Assembly: GCF_000189635.1 (NCBI RefSeq)
Contig: NW_002475927.1
Location: forward strand, 1-64,000
DNA from: Tetrahymena thermophila SB210
Lineage: Eukaryota > Ciliophora > Oligohymenophorea > Hymenostomatida > Tetrahymenidae
DNA length: 64,000 nucleotides
Direction: 5' to 3'
Shown here: positions 49,993-63,279 of the stretch, one piece after another
Layout of the letters: each line of letters begins with the position of its first letter
How positions within the stretch are numbered: the stretch's first letter is position 1
Translations under genes and position numbers: made by a program
The notes under the pieces: generated by a model
Told to the model about the DNA's origin: nothing
The model's input: the letters and a program-made list of their open reading frames with translations, nothing else
The model's database searches: none

Positions 49993-52900
49993 TCAATTTT
50001 TCTAAGTCTTTTTACTACTCTTGCTCTATTTTTCACTTTTGCCTTGCTTGCTGCTTTTTTATGCCTCTCCGTTTATTGGTTATTGCTAAAAATCATCTTA
50101 GAAATCTGATTAATTTTAGTTATTGTTATATCCATAATTATTTTAGTTAAAATTAGATTCATAGTCTTATTAATTTGAGTTATTCTAACTATATTAATAC
50201 TATTGATAATTGTATCCATTTTAATGTATTTAATTTTATTATAGATAGATGTTGTTATTGTAATCCTCATATTGATTATCTTAGTTTGAATTATTATTAT
50301 AATAGATATTATCTTGCTAACCTTATTTACTTTGATGATATGTTTGGAGTGTATTATCATTTTTATCTTATGAAGTATTATTATTTAATTTGTTGTCTTA
50401 AATTTAATCAATGCTTTAATTTTCAGAAACAACTTATTTTATAAAATTATTTTTATTTGTTTTACTATTTCCATTTTTTATTTACTTTAAACTTTCCACA
50501 GTTTTTTCATTTTTCTTGCTTGATGTATCCTGATAAATAAAAAGCTTTTCTCTGTCATTATAATAATCAGTAAAAGATTATTCAGATTCCATATGATAGT
50601 CCTCAGGATCACTTCTTTCTTTTTCTATTTTTTTATTTTTAGAACTACTCTTCTTTTAGGAAATTTTCTTCTTTTCATTAGTATCTTAAGTTATTTCTTC
50701 CTGCTAGGAAGCTTTAACCTTCTTTCTTGACTTTTCTTTTTTGCTGATTACTAATTTTTACATTTCTATATCTTCTTCATCACTAGCTTAATTTTTTACT
50801 TTTTTCTTATCTTTTTTTAAATTTTAAGGATCTCTAGGCTAGTTTGCTTCTTATTTATTCTAAGATTATTAATTAGCCTTTTTAGCTATTTAGTTGAAAA
50901 TCTATTCAAGAGTAGGCTAATTTACTGTGTAATGATTAACATCGAGTTCCTCCTAGACTGAGTGAAAAATACCAAAAATTTCCCCTATACTCTTTTCAGA
51001 AAAAATTCTATATCTAGTAAAATTGTTAAATTGTTCAATTATAGTAAATTCACCAAATTTTTAATTGATAAATTCTTAAACTTTAAGAGTTTTTTGGAAC
51101 ATTAGCCCAAATTCTATAATCAACCTAGGCTCAACTCCTTATCCCTTTTCTTCATTTTTCAAAAATTCATAATGCAACTATGAGCAAAAACCTTTTTCTG
51201 TTATCTGATATAGCATATTTTACATATTGACATGAAATAAAAAGTCTTTCAAATCTGTTCTCTTTACTTATTATTTCATATTAACTGTCTTAGAAAATTT
51301 GTTTATTTATTTATTAGTGGGTAGTGTTGTTTTAATATCTATTTCATATCCTTCTCCAAATTTACTTTTGAGATGCTAAACACTTCCCATACACTAAAAG
51401 TTACCAGCAACCATAATACCAACTTTAGTTGAGAGAGCTTCTGCTTCTTCCATTGAATGAGTTGTAAGAATAATAGATGACTATTTCCTCTATGTTGAGA
51501 TCCTGCTTATAACATCCCACATAAATCTTCTATTACCTGGATCCATTCCTGTAGAGGGTTCATCTAAAAATACAATTGGAGGATTTCCTAGCATAGCTAT
51601 TGCAACTGAAAGTTTGCGTTTGTTACCACCACTGTATGTGCCTGCACATATGTTTTCAAATTACCTTAAGTTCATCTCATCAAGTTTTTTTTCCACTAAA
51701 GGAGCTATCATATCTTTTGGTATACCTTTAATAGCTGCATAAAGCTCTAAATGTTCTCTTGCTGTTAACTTGTCCAGCAGTGCATCAAATTAAGGGCAAT
51801 ATCCAATATATTATTATGCATGAACTAGCTCCTCAGGAATTTTATATCCCTATATATAGGCATTACCATTCACTATAGGCTCGTCTCCTGTAAGCATTCT
51901 CATAGTCGTTGTTTTACCTGCACCGTTAACACCAAGCAAACAGAAGACTTCACCATTTTAAATTGCAAAATTTAAGTTATCTACTGCAACCTTATATTAT
52001 GAGCCACTCTCATAAAATACCTTCCTTAATCCTTAAACATATACAACAAAATCATTAGGATCTGATTAAGCAACTCTCTCGTTTTCCTCTTCAACATCAT
52101 TATCCAATTTTTTAGGTTAGAAAGGAATATTTGATTCTTTTGAAAAAAGCTTTCTTTTTCCAAATTTTTCAATGATTACCAATAGTAACCCAAAAATAAC
52201 TATCTGTAAGCACATAGCCAACAAATCTCCACCAGCAATTTTAAGATCTAAAGGATCAAGTGCTTTTCCATCCGTAGAAGATAAAGCATATAAATCTCTA
52301 GATGTTAAATTTAAAATACTAAAACTAAAGCAAAAAGAAGGAATGAAACGCAAAACCCAAGCTAAAGCCTCAATTCCTTTATTATCCAATGAGAAAACGA
52401 CTCTCAAAATCATAACAGTAATAGATAAAACACAGCCAAACAAAATATGCATGAAGAATGAGAATAGTTATCCGTTTCCATAATTCTTAACTAAAAAGCT
52501 AAAGACATAAGTAAAAAGTATGATCGCTGGTCCGTATAAAATAAAAATAATATAGAAGACATAAAAGACAGAGCTATCAGTTAAAGAAGTAACTTAAAAA
52601 GCGTAAGCAAGCCAAGGGCAGGTCAAAGCAGGTATTAAATACTTTACAACATCCATAAATAAATTAGATGTCCAATAAGAAAATCTCGATACTCCTGAAA
52701 CTATTTACTAGTGTTTAACTTGTGTTTCTCTTTCTTTTACTATGAAGACAATTAAACTTGCTGGGATGAATGCTAATCCTATATTAAAGATCATAGCTAT
52801 GGTAATTCCATTTGCAATTTAATTAGCACTATTAATATAATAAATAATTTAAGCATTTCACATCTAAATAAAAATAAAATTAATATTACTTCTTTTGCTT

Positions 52901-55900
52901 AATAGTGTATGGAAGTGGTTTGTTTCTAGGAATAATTTAGATAGATTTTCCAGTTTGTTAATTAATAATTTATGTATTTAAGATATTTAGACTTATAGCT
53001 ATAGAATTTTCTGTTTAGGTGTTTATGAAAGAGTAATAATTTATCTGTTTATTATTGCTATCAATAAAGTCAGCTTTTGTGTAAACACCAAATTTTAGAT
53101 CAACATTTCTTTTCTAAAGCATCTAAGAATCAAATTATTCTATTAAATTAGTTGTAGACAATATTGGTTACATAACTGTCTTTGTTAAAAGAGGCAGCTT
53201 ACTGAAATAATCCTATTAAGAACTAACTTCAGAACCATACATATAAGTAGGTGATGTGAGAGAGTCTGGAGTTAATACAATAGTCGGAGTTAAGCTTACA
53301 CTTATTGAAGTAGAAAGAAGTAGACCTAAAATAATTAAGGCAGCTGGGATAATTACTTCACAAAATAATCCTCCAATATCTCTCTTAAAGCAGTGAAATC
53401 TTTTTTTAAGTAATGCTGAAAAATGCTATGAAAATATACTAAATCCTCCTTTTATTCTCACTTTACTTAAATCGAAATCATCAATTTCCTTTTATTTTGA
53501 CTACTTTTTATTGATCTGCTTTGTAAAATTGTTATTTTCACTTGCTACTTTCAAAAAAACTTGCTCTAGAGTGGTTACAGATATACCATAAGACCTGACA
53601 AATAATGAATCTTTATTTCTTTCTAGTTTTGTGAAAAACTCCGAAAATTTGTCAACGTTTGTTTTTGGCACTTAAAACGCAACTTCAGCTGAAACATCGC
53701 TTATTAATTCACAATCAGAGAGGTTTTGCTTGACATATTTTATGAGAGGTTTGCTTGGAGAAGTATTTTCTTATTTGACAAATGTGATATTAAATCCATT
53801 TCCATAATTTTCTTTTAAGAATATACTTGAGCCAACACATTTTAACTTACCATCAGAAATGATACCTATTCTATCTCCCAAAAAATCAGCTTCATCCATA
53901 AAATGCGTTGTTAAAATAATTATTTTATCCTATTTATAATTCTTAAGGACATCCCAAATGTGTCGACGAGCCTCCACATCCATGCCACTTGTAGGTTCAT
54001 CAAGTAAGATAACATCACTTCCACCTATATCAAAATAAATTAGTATCAATAAATATGTTTAATAATTTTTAAAAATATTACCAATAAAAGCAATAGCTAC
54101 AGATAGCTTTCTTTTTTAGCCTCCAGATAAATTTTTACTTAAATAATTTGTTTTTTCTACCAAATCAACATCTTATATGATTTTTTATATTGCAGCTTCT
54201 TGCTCTTATATTGGCATATTTTTTATATTTGCAAATAATTCCAAGTGCTCTTTAACAGTCAAATCGTCAAACAATACATCATGTTAAGGACAAACACCGA
54301 GACTTTTTCTTATTTCTTCCATTTATGTTTAAACATCGTGTCCTTTTATTTTTATTAATCCAGAAGTTGGTTCTATTAAACCATTAATCATAGAAATTGT
54401 TGTAGTTTTACCAGCACCGTTATGTCCTAAAAATGAAAAAATTTAGCTATTAAACATTTCTAAGTTTAGTCCATTAACAGCCTTTTTTTCTTTGCCATCA
54501 CTATGAAATACTTTTTGAAGATTTTTAATGACAATGGCTTAATCATTCTTAATCTAAGCTCTTAAAACTCCATCGACTTCTTCTTAAAGTACATTTTCAT
54601 CTTATTCTTCATCTTCTTCACTGCTACGATTATATAGATCTTAGATAAGTTCTACATTTTTAGTTTTATGATTTTTTTTAGATTTTTTTTCTACTTTTTT
54701 CCCATATTTCATACCCAAAAAAAATAGTGGATGAGATTTGATTCCGAATTCATTAGGAAACACTTTGTCGAAATAAAAGAAAAGAAGACTAAAGACAACT
54801 AAATTAATCTATAGAGAGACAAAGGTAAAGTACTACTTATATCCATTAAAACTTTAATTCAAAATACTAAAGTCTATGCTCTATCCATTTGATTAAAAGT
54901 ACAAGAAATGAGAAACTGACAAAGATATTCCTGTATGAGGAATTAGAGATATCTTAGTAAGAGTGTCAGATGATGCCTTTTAAATAATTAATTTAAGAAT
55001 AAAAATGAATTTATATTTAAAATTTAAATTAAATTACTGATTTAATATCTATTGACATGAATGCTATGAATTATCCAAGGAAAAAAACCATAGCAGCTAA
55101 TAATCCAATACGAGCTCTCGAAAAGAAAGTTGAAATAAATAAGCCTTGAAAAATAAGAACTTAACCAAAGAGGTTGTAAAGACAAAATAAGAATAGAAAA
55201 CTTGCATCTTTAAAAATACATCCATTCAATAAAGCAGCAATTAAAATAGATATAAAAATATTCTTGATGGTGTACGTAACAATCCAAGATTAATAAAATT
55301 AAAAATTATCCATTCCCATCATTTTCATACCTTCTCTAATTTTTTTTTCTTTTTCCATCAGAACTCCATTAGTCATTCTTAAATAAAATACAATAAGAGG
55401 AAGGACGATATAAAAGTTAGTGCTTTATCCAGCTGTATTATAAAATTTATCTTCTTATTATTTTTATTGCATCATTGGCAGTAAATGTGGGACTATTTTC
55501 ATTACTTGTTGTGATTATGAGGCTTCATTGGTCTAAATTACGTTCGAAATCAAATTCATCAAATGAATAAAACCATTTTCTATGTAAGTGTTAAAATAAT
55601 CTAATTGTTGTCTATTTTTAAATTAAAATTGGATAAAAAATGTTATAAAAATCATTTATATTACTTAACATATTGATTTTATTAATTATATTCATATTAA
55701 TCAGGAATTTTAGATATGTTGTATCTGATAGAATAATCATATAACCCATTAGAGACAGTATTAAACTCAATTCCAAAACAAATTTTATTTTTTGAATCAC
55801 CATAGCTGCTTGATTATACTAAATCTTCCAAAGCATTAGCAGACTTCATAAATATAACACCTTAACTGTTAATGTATTAGTTTTCTATTAAAATAATATT

Positions 55901-56320
55901 TTGTATTAAAAAAAATCTCTTAAACTTAAAGATTTACTTTTAAGTTCTTGCGCTATCTGCTAAGTGAGGTTGTCTTCGGGAAATATTGCAATTTATCCTC
56001 CGCTTGAACCTAAATCAGAGCAGTGCCTATATTATTTAATAACTAAGTATAAGATATTAATTAATACCAGTATTAAATTACTTAAACATGGTTTAAGATG
56101 AAGAATCAGAAAAGTCAGGATAGATTATTTTAGTTTGATTTAAAAAGGATTATTATGGTAGATCTTTTATATCTACTTATTGCCTTAACATAAAAAATTA
56201 TAAGACAAAAATAGCAGGCAAAAATATCTCACAAAATGTTGTACATTTATTTCTTTTAGTAATAATCCAATTTTTTTTAAGTAGAGCTTTTAGGTGATTA
56301 TTTTTTCTTGAGCAGCACAT
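49993..56320 (-). CDS. ABCA-type full ABC transporter with long Gln/Asn/Lys-rich tail
   Basis: Seven exons (introns 56027-56081, 55885-55937, 55612-55664, 54977-55037, 54025-54081, 52829-52889) encode 1,995 residues. Order is TMD1-NBD1-TMD2-NBD2, as in the lipid-handling ABCA family, with a large non-cytosolic loop after the first membrane segment. NBD1: [10 protein letters not shown] near residue 560, signature LSGGQKRKLS near 658, Walker [16 protein letters not shown]2: [10 protein letters not shown] near 1347, signature [10 protein letters not shown] near 1448, Walker [13 protein letters not shown]. The ABCA-style switch segments TTHFMDEAD and TTHSMEEAE follow. After a conserved ABCA regulatory region (NQPTLEQIFN) comes a ~300-residue hydrophilic tail. 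It begins Lys/Glu-rich and ends as a Q/N/Y-rich prion-like sequence, unlike its neighbour. All catalytic residues are present. Substrate unknown; phospholipid or sterol is the family precedent. Confidence 0.95.
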
Positions 56321-57732
56321 ATATATGTATGAGTTTTAGCTTTTAAACTTTTTTTTTATTAAATAATTGAAATAAATTATAGTAAATAATGCCAGTTAAT
56401 ATTAATTTAATCATGATTGAAATGCAAGATATTATTTATGAGAAAAGGAGTAATTAGCTTTTTTAATCTGGCGAATTCTTAATCTAGATTTCAAAAATAA
56501 TGAAATAGATGATATTATTTTTACTGCTTAACTATCAGAATAAAATTTCATAATTACAAATAATTTGTAGTTTTTTAGGTAATATATTTCTAGCTGTATA
56601 TAGATAATTTACTACTTAATCAGATTTATTAAATTCATAAAAAATATAGTGTGTTTACATCAATTTTAAAATCTAAAGATTTCAGAATTACATAAATTAA
56701 ATATTCAAAATACATCAATATTTATCAGCTTTAGGAGTAATATGTATACTTTTTTAGTTTTAATATAGTATAAAAAACATTAAGATATAAACTCAATTTT
56801 TAAGAAGTTAACAAAGATTGATATTTCTTAGTTTATTGATAACTTCAGTCAGTATGGCTCAGTAATCTACTTTAAATAAATCACAAAATAAATAAAAAAT
56901 TTTTATTTTATTAATTATTATTCATTATCTCATTTTTAGCTATTTTATTAAGACATTCAAAAAAGTTAAAACATTTTTAAATTGCGTCCAAAAATTCAGA
57001 TATTTATTTAAATATTTACATTTTTTTTTAGTTTAAATTAAAGATATTTGAAGGATTTTATCAGTTTTATAATAAATTATTTAAACAAGTACCTTTCTAC
57101 TTCAAGCTATTAATTATTTTATCATCAGATAAATTAAAAAGAATTTCAATCTATTTTAATTTTCAATTTTAAAATTTTAGAATATTAAGTGTAAAAAATA
57201 AATTTAAATTATTTATCTAAAAACAATAAAAAAGCTAATTACTGGAATAATAATAATATTAAAATAAAGCTAATTCAAAATATAATTGATTAAAATAAAT
57301 TAAACTCTAAAGAAAATAAATAAATTTAATAACAATTCATAGTTAATTAAATGAACTAACTTATTAAAGAATTAAGCTATAAAAATGCTAAAATTGTTAA
57401 TATGTTAAATAATTTTTTGATCAAAATTTTAAAAACATTTTTTAGAAATATTTTAATTATTTCATTTAAAAAAATATAAAATATTTGAATAAGCTAACCA
57501 CATAAATTAGATAAGTATAATTTTTTTTATAAATTTGTATTTTTTAGTTTTTTTTATCTTATCTTGTTATTTGGATACTAGATACATATAACAAGATTTG
57601 AAATAAATAATTTTAGAATAATTAAATGCAAATTAGTAATTTATTTGACAGACACAAAAAAAAAATTTTATTTTAGATAGATTAAAATTCATTTTATAAC
57701 AAATAAACTAAACTATTAAAATAGTAAGTAAA
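56321..57732. other. AT-rich spacer between tandem ABCA genes
   Basis: The 1.4-kb interval contains the promoter of the downstream ABCA gene and the 3' UTR of the upstream one. It has very low G+C. No ORF, RNA gene or leftover third ABCA copy was seen. Confidence 0.55.
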
Positions 57733-60700
57733 TCAATATCTCTTTTGATTATGGTTTATTTATTGCTATTACTTAATTTAAACCTAGTCCAATTCTATTG
57801 CTTCCAAATTTTAAGGAAGTAAGAAGTGGTTGTTTTTGCTATTTTGACCTTAATATTAATTGGTTTATCTTAACTCTATCTACTATATGTGCTATTATTA
57901 TTATTATTAGTTTTGCTTTTAAGCAAAATCTGCAGTCGTTGTGTTTTCTGCGTGTTTAGCCATGTAATTAAATATTTATTCCAGTGTTGGTTAATTAACT
58001 GTGTATTAGTTAAAATGTAATTACTTCTCATTCTCATAAAGCATACTGAAAATCTCTCCAATAGTTTATTAAGATTATATTCTATATCTTGAGAAATTGT
58101 TAAATTACTCAATCAATGAGAAACCCCCAAATGTTTTTTTCAAGTATTCCTCTACTTTTTATGTCTTTCTAAACATAGCTACGAATTCTAATATTAACTT
58201 AGCATCAATACCTTAAGTTTAATCTTTTCTTTAAAGTTCATAATATAATTAGGCACAAAATCCGTCAGGCTTTATTGTATTATAAATATCTAAGGCATTA
58301 ATTTTGCTCAAATACTCTCTAATTTGAGTTACTCCAACTTACATTTTGATATCAGTATCTCTTGCCAATTCTTATATTTCTTACTTTGTAGGCAGTTCTG
58401 TTCTAATATCAATTTCATATCCATTTCCAAATTTATTTTTTAAGTGCTAAACACTACCCATGCATTGGAAATTACCTGCTACCATAATACCAACTTTAGT
58501 TGACAACGCTTCTGCTTCTTCCATTGAATGAGTTGTTAAAATAATTGAAGATCTTTTACGCTCAGTAGAGATTCTGCTAATAACATCCCACATAAATCTT
58601 CTATTACCTGGATCCATACCTGTAGAAGGTTCATCCAAAAATACAATAGGCGGATTACCTAACATTGCAATTGCTACTGATAATTTTCTCTTATTACCAC
58701 CACTATAAGTACCTGCACAGATATTTTCAAATTATCTTAAATTCATTTCATCAAGTTTTTGTTCAACTAATTACGGAATTAAGTCAGATGGAATTCCTTT
58801 AATAGCTGCATAAAGTTCAAGATGTTCGCGTGATGTTAAATTGTCTAAAAGGGCATCAAATTAAGGGCAATATCCAATATATTGCTAAGCATCTTTTATT
58901 TAATCAGGAATTTTAAATCCTTGTATATGAGCCTTGCCAGTAACAATTTATTCGTCTCCTGTTAGCATTCTCATGGTTGTTGTCTTACCTGCACCATTAA
59001 CACCAAGCAAACTAAATACTTCGCCATTTTTAATACAGAAGTTTATATTATCAACTGCTACTTTGTAATTGCTTTTGTTTTCAATAAAGACTTTTCTTAA
59101 TCCATTAACATGAATTACGTAATCATTGGGATCAGAAGTTTTAACATTTTCAATTTCTTATTAAACATCGCTGTCTATCTTTTTAGGTTAATAAGGAATA
59201 TCTGTTTCTTTATTAAACATTTGTAGACTGTGGAATTTCTCGATAAGCCAAATTACAATACTATAGAATATTACTGAGAGTCCAATCATAAGAATGTCAC
59301 CTCCAGCTATACTAATAGCCCAGGCAGATTCTTTTGTAGGAGAGTTATCTAAGACTTAGTAAATCGATCTTGAAGTCATATTAATAATACCTAAACCAAA
59401 ACTAAGAGAAGGTATTAAACGAACAAACCAGCATATGATCTTTGAAGCTTAAGCAGTAGGGGGAATGATTCTTAAAAAGAATAATGTAATAGAAATAATG
59501 CAACCAAAGACAAAATGTAAGAAGAAAGATCCTAATTAAGCATTTCCATAGTTCTTTGAAGTGAAACTAAATGCGTAAGTAAATAGAATTATAGCAGGAC
59601 CGTAGAGAATAAATAAAATGTAAAAACATGAAAAAACTCCATCTTCAGTTAAAGAATTGACTGAAAAGGCTAAAGCAAACAAAGGGCAAATAATTCCAGG
59701 GACCAAATATTTAACAAAATCAACAAAAAAGTTAGAAACCCAATAGGCAAAAACTGAGACACCAGAAACAATTTATTAATGTTTAATCTGCTCTTCTCTT
59801 TCTCTAACAATAAAAGTAATGATACTAGCTGGTATGAAACTTAAACCGATAGAGAACATTAATGCTGCGGAAATACCACTAGATGCTGTACTCATTCTGT
59901 TATTAAATTAAAATATTAAAATAACGAATTTAATCAAATATAAATTTACTGAGTTGTGTAATAGCTGTTTTTCAAAGGGGAATTGTATGGAGTTATAATG
60001 ATCTGTTTTTTTGTTATAGAATTAATGATTCCGTTATTGATTACATTAATACTTAATGGACCTATATCACCATTTTATGTGTTTAGTATTGATGTATAAA
60101 CATATGTTTCAGGTTTTGAGCTATCATATTAGTAGAAAACAGCAAATTTATTTTCTAAACTTTTCTTTGCAAAGAAGTTGCTATCTAGCTGAGCTAAAGT
60201 AACTGCAGGATCTTGAACTTTATTAAATGAATTTGATCCATAAGTAGGAATGCTATCCACAAAGTTTTGATAATTGTTAGGGCTACCTGAATATGTCATA
60301 TAAGTTTTAGAGTAAAGTTCAGGAGTCAATACCTATTTTGGTTGATCTACTAAAGTTGAAAGCTTATTAAGACTCATGCCAATTACTATAATTATAATAG
60401 GTAAAAAGATTTCGCAGAAAAAACCTCCTAAGTCTCTCTTGAAATATCTTATTCTTTTTAAGCACAAAGCCTTAAAATGAGTCCAAAATATATTAAATTC
60501 TCCCTTAACTCTTACTTAATTTAAGTTAAAGTCATCAACTTTCAGAGATTATTTTTTTTCAACATGCTTATTGTGATTGTTATTTTCACTTGCAACACTC
60601 AAGAAAACCTATTCTAATGTAGTAATTGATATACCATAAGATCTAACATGTAGCTACTACTTTTATTATTCTAAAAGTGTAAAGAAGTTACGGAATAACG

Positions 60701-63279
60701 ATATATTTTTTAAGGGAACTTAGAAAGCGATTTCAGCAGAAACATCGCTAATCAAATCACTTTCTGGCATGTTGTCTTTCATAAATTTGATGAGAGGTTC
60801 AGATGGGGATGTATTTTCAGTCTTCACAAATGTAAAATTATAACCTTTACCATATTTTGTTTTTAAGAAAATGCTAGAGCCAACACACTTTAAATTTCCA
60901 TCAGATATAATACCTATTCTATCACCTAAATAATCGGCTTCGTCCATAAAGTGGGTAGTCAATATCACAATTTTGTCTTATTTATAGTTTTTAAGCATAT
61001 CCCAAATATGTCTACGAGCTTCAACATCCATTCCACTTGTAGGCTCATCTAATAAAATTACTTAGCTACCACCAATAAATGCAATAGCGACTGATAGTTT
61101 TCTCTTTTATCCACCAGAAAGACTTTTGCTAAGATAGTTTGTTTTTTCAGTTAAATCAACATCTTGAATGATTTTAGAAATAGCCTTCTATTATTCATTT
61201 TAAGGAACGCCTTTAAGATTACTATATAATTCCAAATGTTCTTTTACTGTCAAATCATCAAATAAAATATCATGTTGAGGACAAACACCCATAATTTTTC
61301 TTATGTCTCCCATTTGCGAACGAACATCCAAACCTTTGACTTTTATTTCACCTTCTGTAGGGTTAAGAAGTCCTGTTATCATTGAGATAGTAGTAGTTTT
61401 TCCAGCTCCATTATGTCCTAAAAATGAGAAAACTTAACTATTATACATTTCTAATGATAAATTATCAACGGCTCTCTTTTGTCCTCCATTTGTATTAAAA
61501 ATTTTCACTAATCCTTTAATAACTAAAGCCTAATTATTTTCAGCTTAGGTTCTTAATGCTGCATCTACTGGCTCAAACACAGTTTTGCTGTTTTCTGATT
61601 ATACCAGAAGTTCATTTTTATCATCCTTGGAATCATGATTACCGATTCCTAAGAAAAACAATGGATGTTTTTTACTACCAAACTCATTAGGGAACACTTA
61701 ATCTAAGTAGAGGAATAAAATACCGAATACAACTATATTAAGTATGAACGAGATGAAAGTAAATCCTTCATAGTAGTTGCTAAATGTTTTATCTAATATG
61801 CCAAAGTCAATAGTATTTTTATTAGATTAGAAAAAGGCAAAATGTGAAGCTGAGATAGAAGCAGCAGTGTGAGGACTTAAAGCGATACTTTAAATTTTTG
61901 TTTAGGATATCTATTATTTTTTTTATTTAATTATAAAATTATTGAGAAATAAATTAAAAATATTTATTGTAAATTTTTTAAGAAGAATAAATATTACATT
62001 ATTAAAGTTAAATGACCAGAATAATATAAGTTGTAATAGGAAAAATATCATAGAGGCTAGTAATCCTATGCGTGCTCTTGTGAAGAAAACAGTAACAAAC
62101 AAACTTTAAAATAGTAAGGTTAAGCAAAATAAGTAATGCCAAACCAGCAAGAAAATGAAGCTTCCTCCATCATAAATATTGACCAAGAGAAGAGCTGAGA
62201 CTATAACAGAAATTATTAAGTAAATAATAGCATATGTAATAATCCAAGACATGTAGAAAGAAGCATTACCCATTCCCATCATTTTCATACCTTCTCTAAT
62301 TTTTTTTTCTTTTTCTATCAAAATGCTATTAGTCATTCGCAAAAATGTGATAATCAGAGGTAATACTAAGTATATGTTAACATTACTACCAACAGTATCA
62401 TAAAAACTATCTGAAATTTATTTTTCCTATTTCATAGGGACTGTGTAAGGTGTAATAACAAGATTTTGATTGCTCTGCTCTTTTTGTAAAATAACATTGG
62501 AGATTATATTTACAATTGCTGTAAATCCGTTATCATTATACATATCATTCAGATTGAGTTATTACCTTTTAAATAATATTTTATTTTATCAATTATGAAT
62601 TATATTGCTAACAATTATTTTACTTTTTAAAAGTATTTTCATAGTTTCCTAAAAACGTTTCAGGAACTCTGCTATCTGAAGAATTAAATCTAAGATAGTA
62701 TTCGTAATTGTTATTTGCATATTAGTTAAACACAATAGCAAAACAAACTCTATCGTATGAAAAACCATACTTGCTAGAAGTTACTTAATCATCAAGCTAT
62801 TCATTAGACTGCATATATGTGATAGAATTTGCAATATTGGGAAACTCTGTTTTTTTTTATTTTTATTTTAGTATGCAATTTTAATTTTAAAATTATTTTT
62901 ACATTAAAGCTGAGCTGCTATTTTTTGTGTAATGTCAATATTTGGTATTAGAACAACTTTACCTCCTCCATTTGATAAATCGTTGCAATAACTTTTTTAA
63001 AATATTTGGAATTTTTAAGCTTAAAATAAATAAATAAATTTATATTTACTTAAATGCATTTGATGATGGAGATGAAGTAGGAAAAACCGGGTATGGATTA
63101 TCTAAGAAAGATTATTCAGGTAGATTATTTTTGGAAATCTAGGACCTTAATGCCATTAACAGCAATATAAATAAAATTGGAAGACTAATTTCACAGCAAG
63201 AAGATTTGTAGTTTCTTTTCCATAAAATCCAATTTTTGCGCAGCAGAGCTTTGAGATGAGGACTAAAGCAACAACACAT
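57733..63279 (-). CDS. ABCA-type full ABC transporter, tandem paralogue
   Basis: Six exons (introns 62992-63049, 62847-62902, 62566-62623, 61911-61997, 59897-59949) encode 1,744 residues. The layout equals its neighbour's. NBD1 has [10 protein letters not shown] (~residue 540), signature LSGGQKRKLS and [14 protein letters not shown]2 has [10 protein letters not shown] (~1322), signature [10 protein letters not shown] and [19 protein letters not shown]. Long blocks are nearly identical between the copies ([29 protein letters not shown]), while the non-cytosolic loops differ. The protein starts [20 protein letters not shown], matching the neighbour's MCCS...[12 protein letters not shown], which fixes the start. 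The tail beyond NQPTLEQIFN is only ~75 residues and Gln-rich. Five of the neighbour's six intron sites are shared; the NBD1 intron is absent. Both NBDs look catalytically complete. Confidence 0.95.

Noticed and set aside
50073-50444. Paired minus/plus frames of about 90 codons rich in Ile, Asn and Tyr
   Set aside because: They are alternative-frame readings of the Q/N-rich tail of the ABCA transporter ending at 49993.
52117-52483. Overlapping ~100-codon open frames on both strands
   Set aside because: The minus frame is an internal piece of the ABCA transporter (second membrane domain), cut only by reassigned Gln codons. The plus frame is its antisense shadow.
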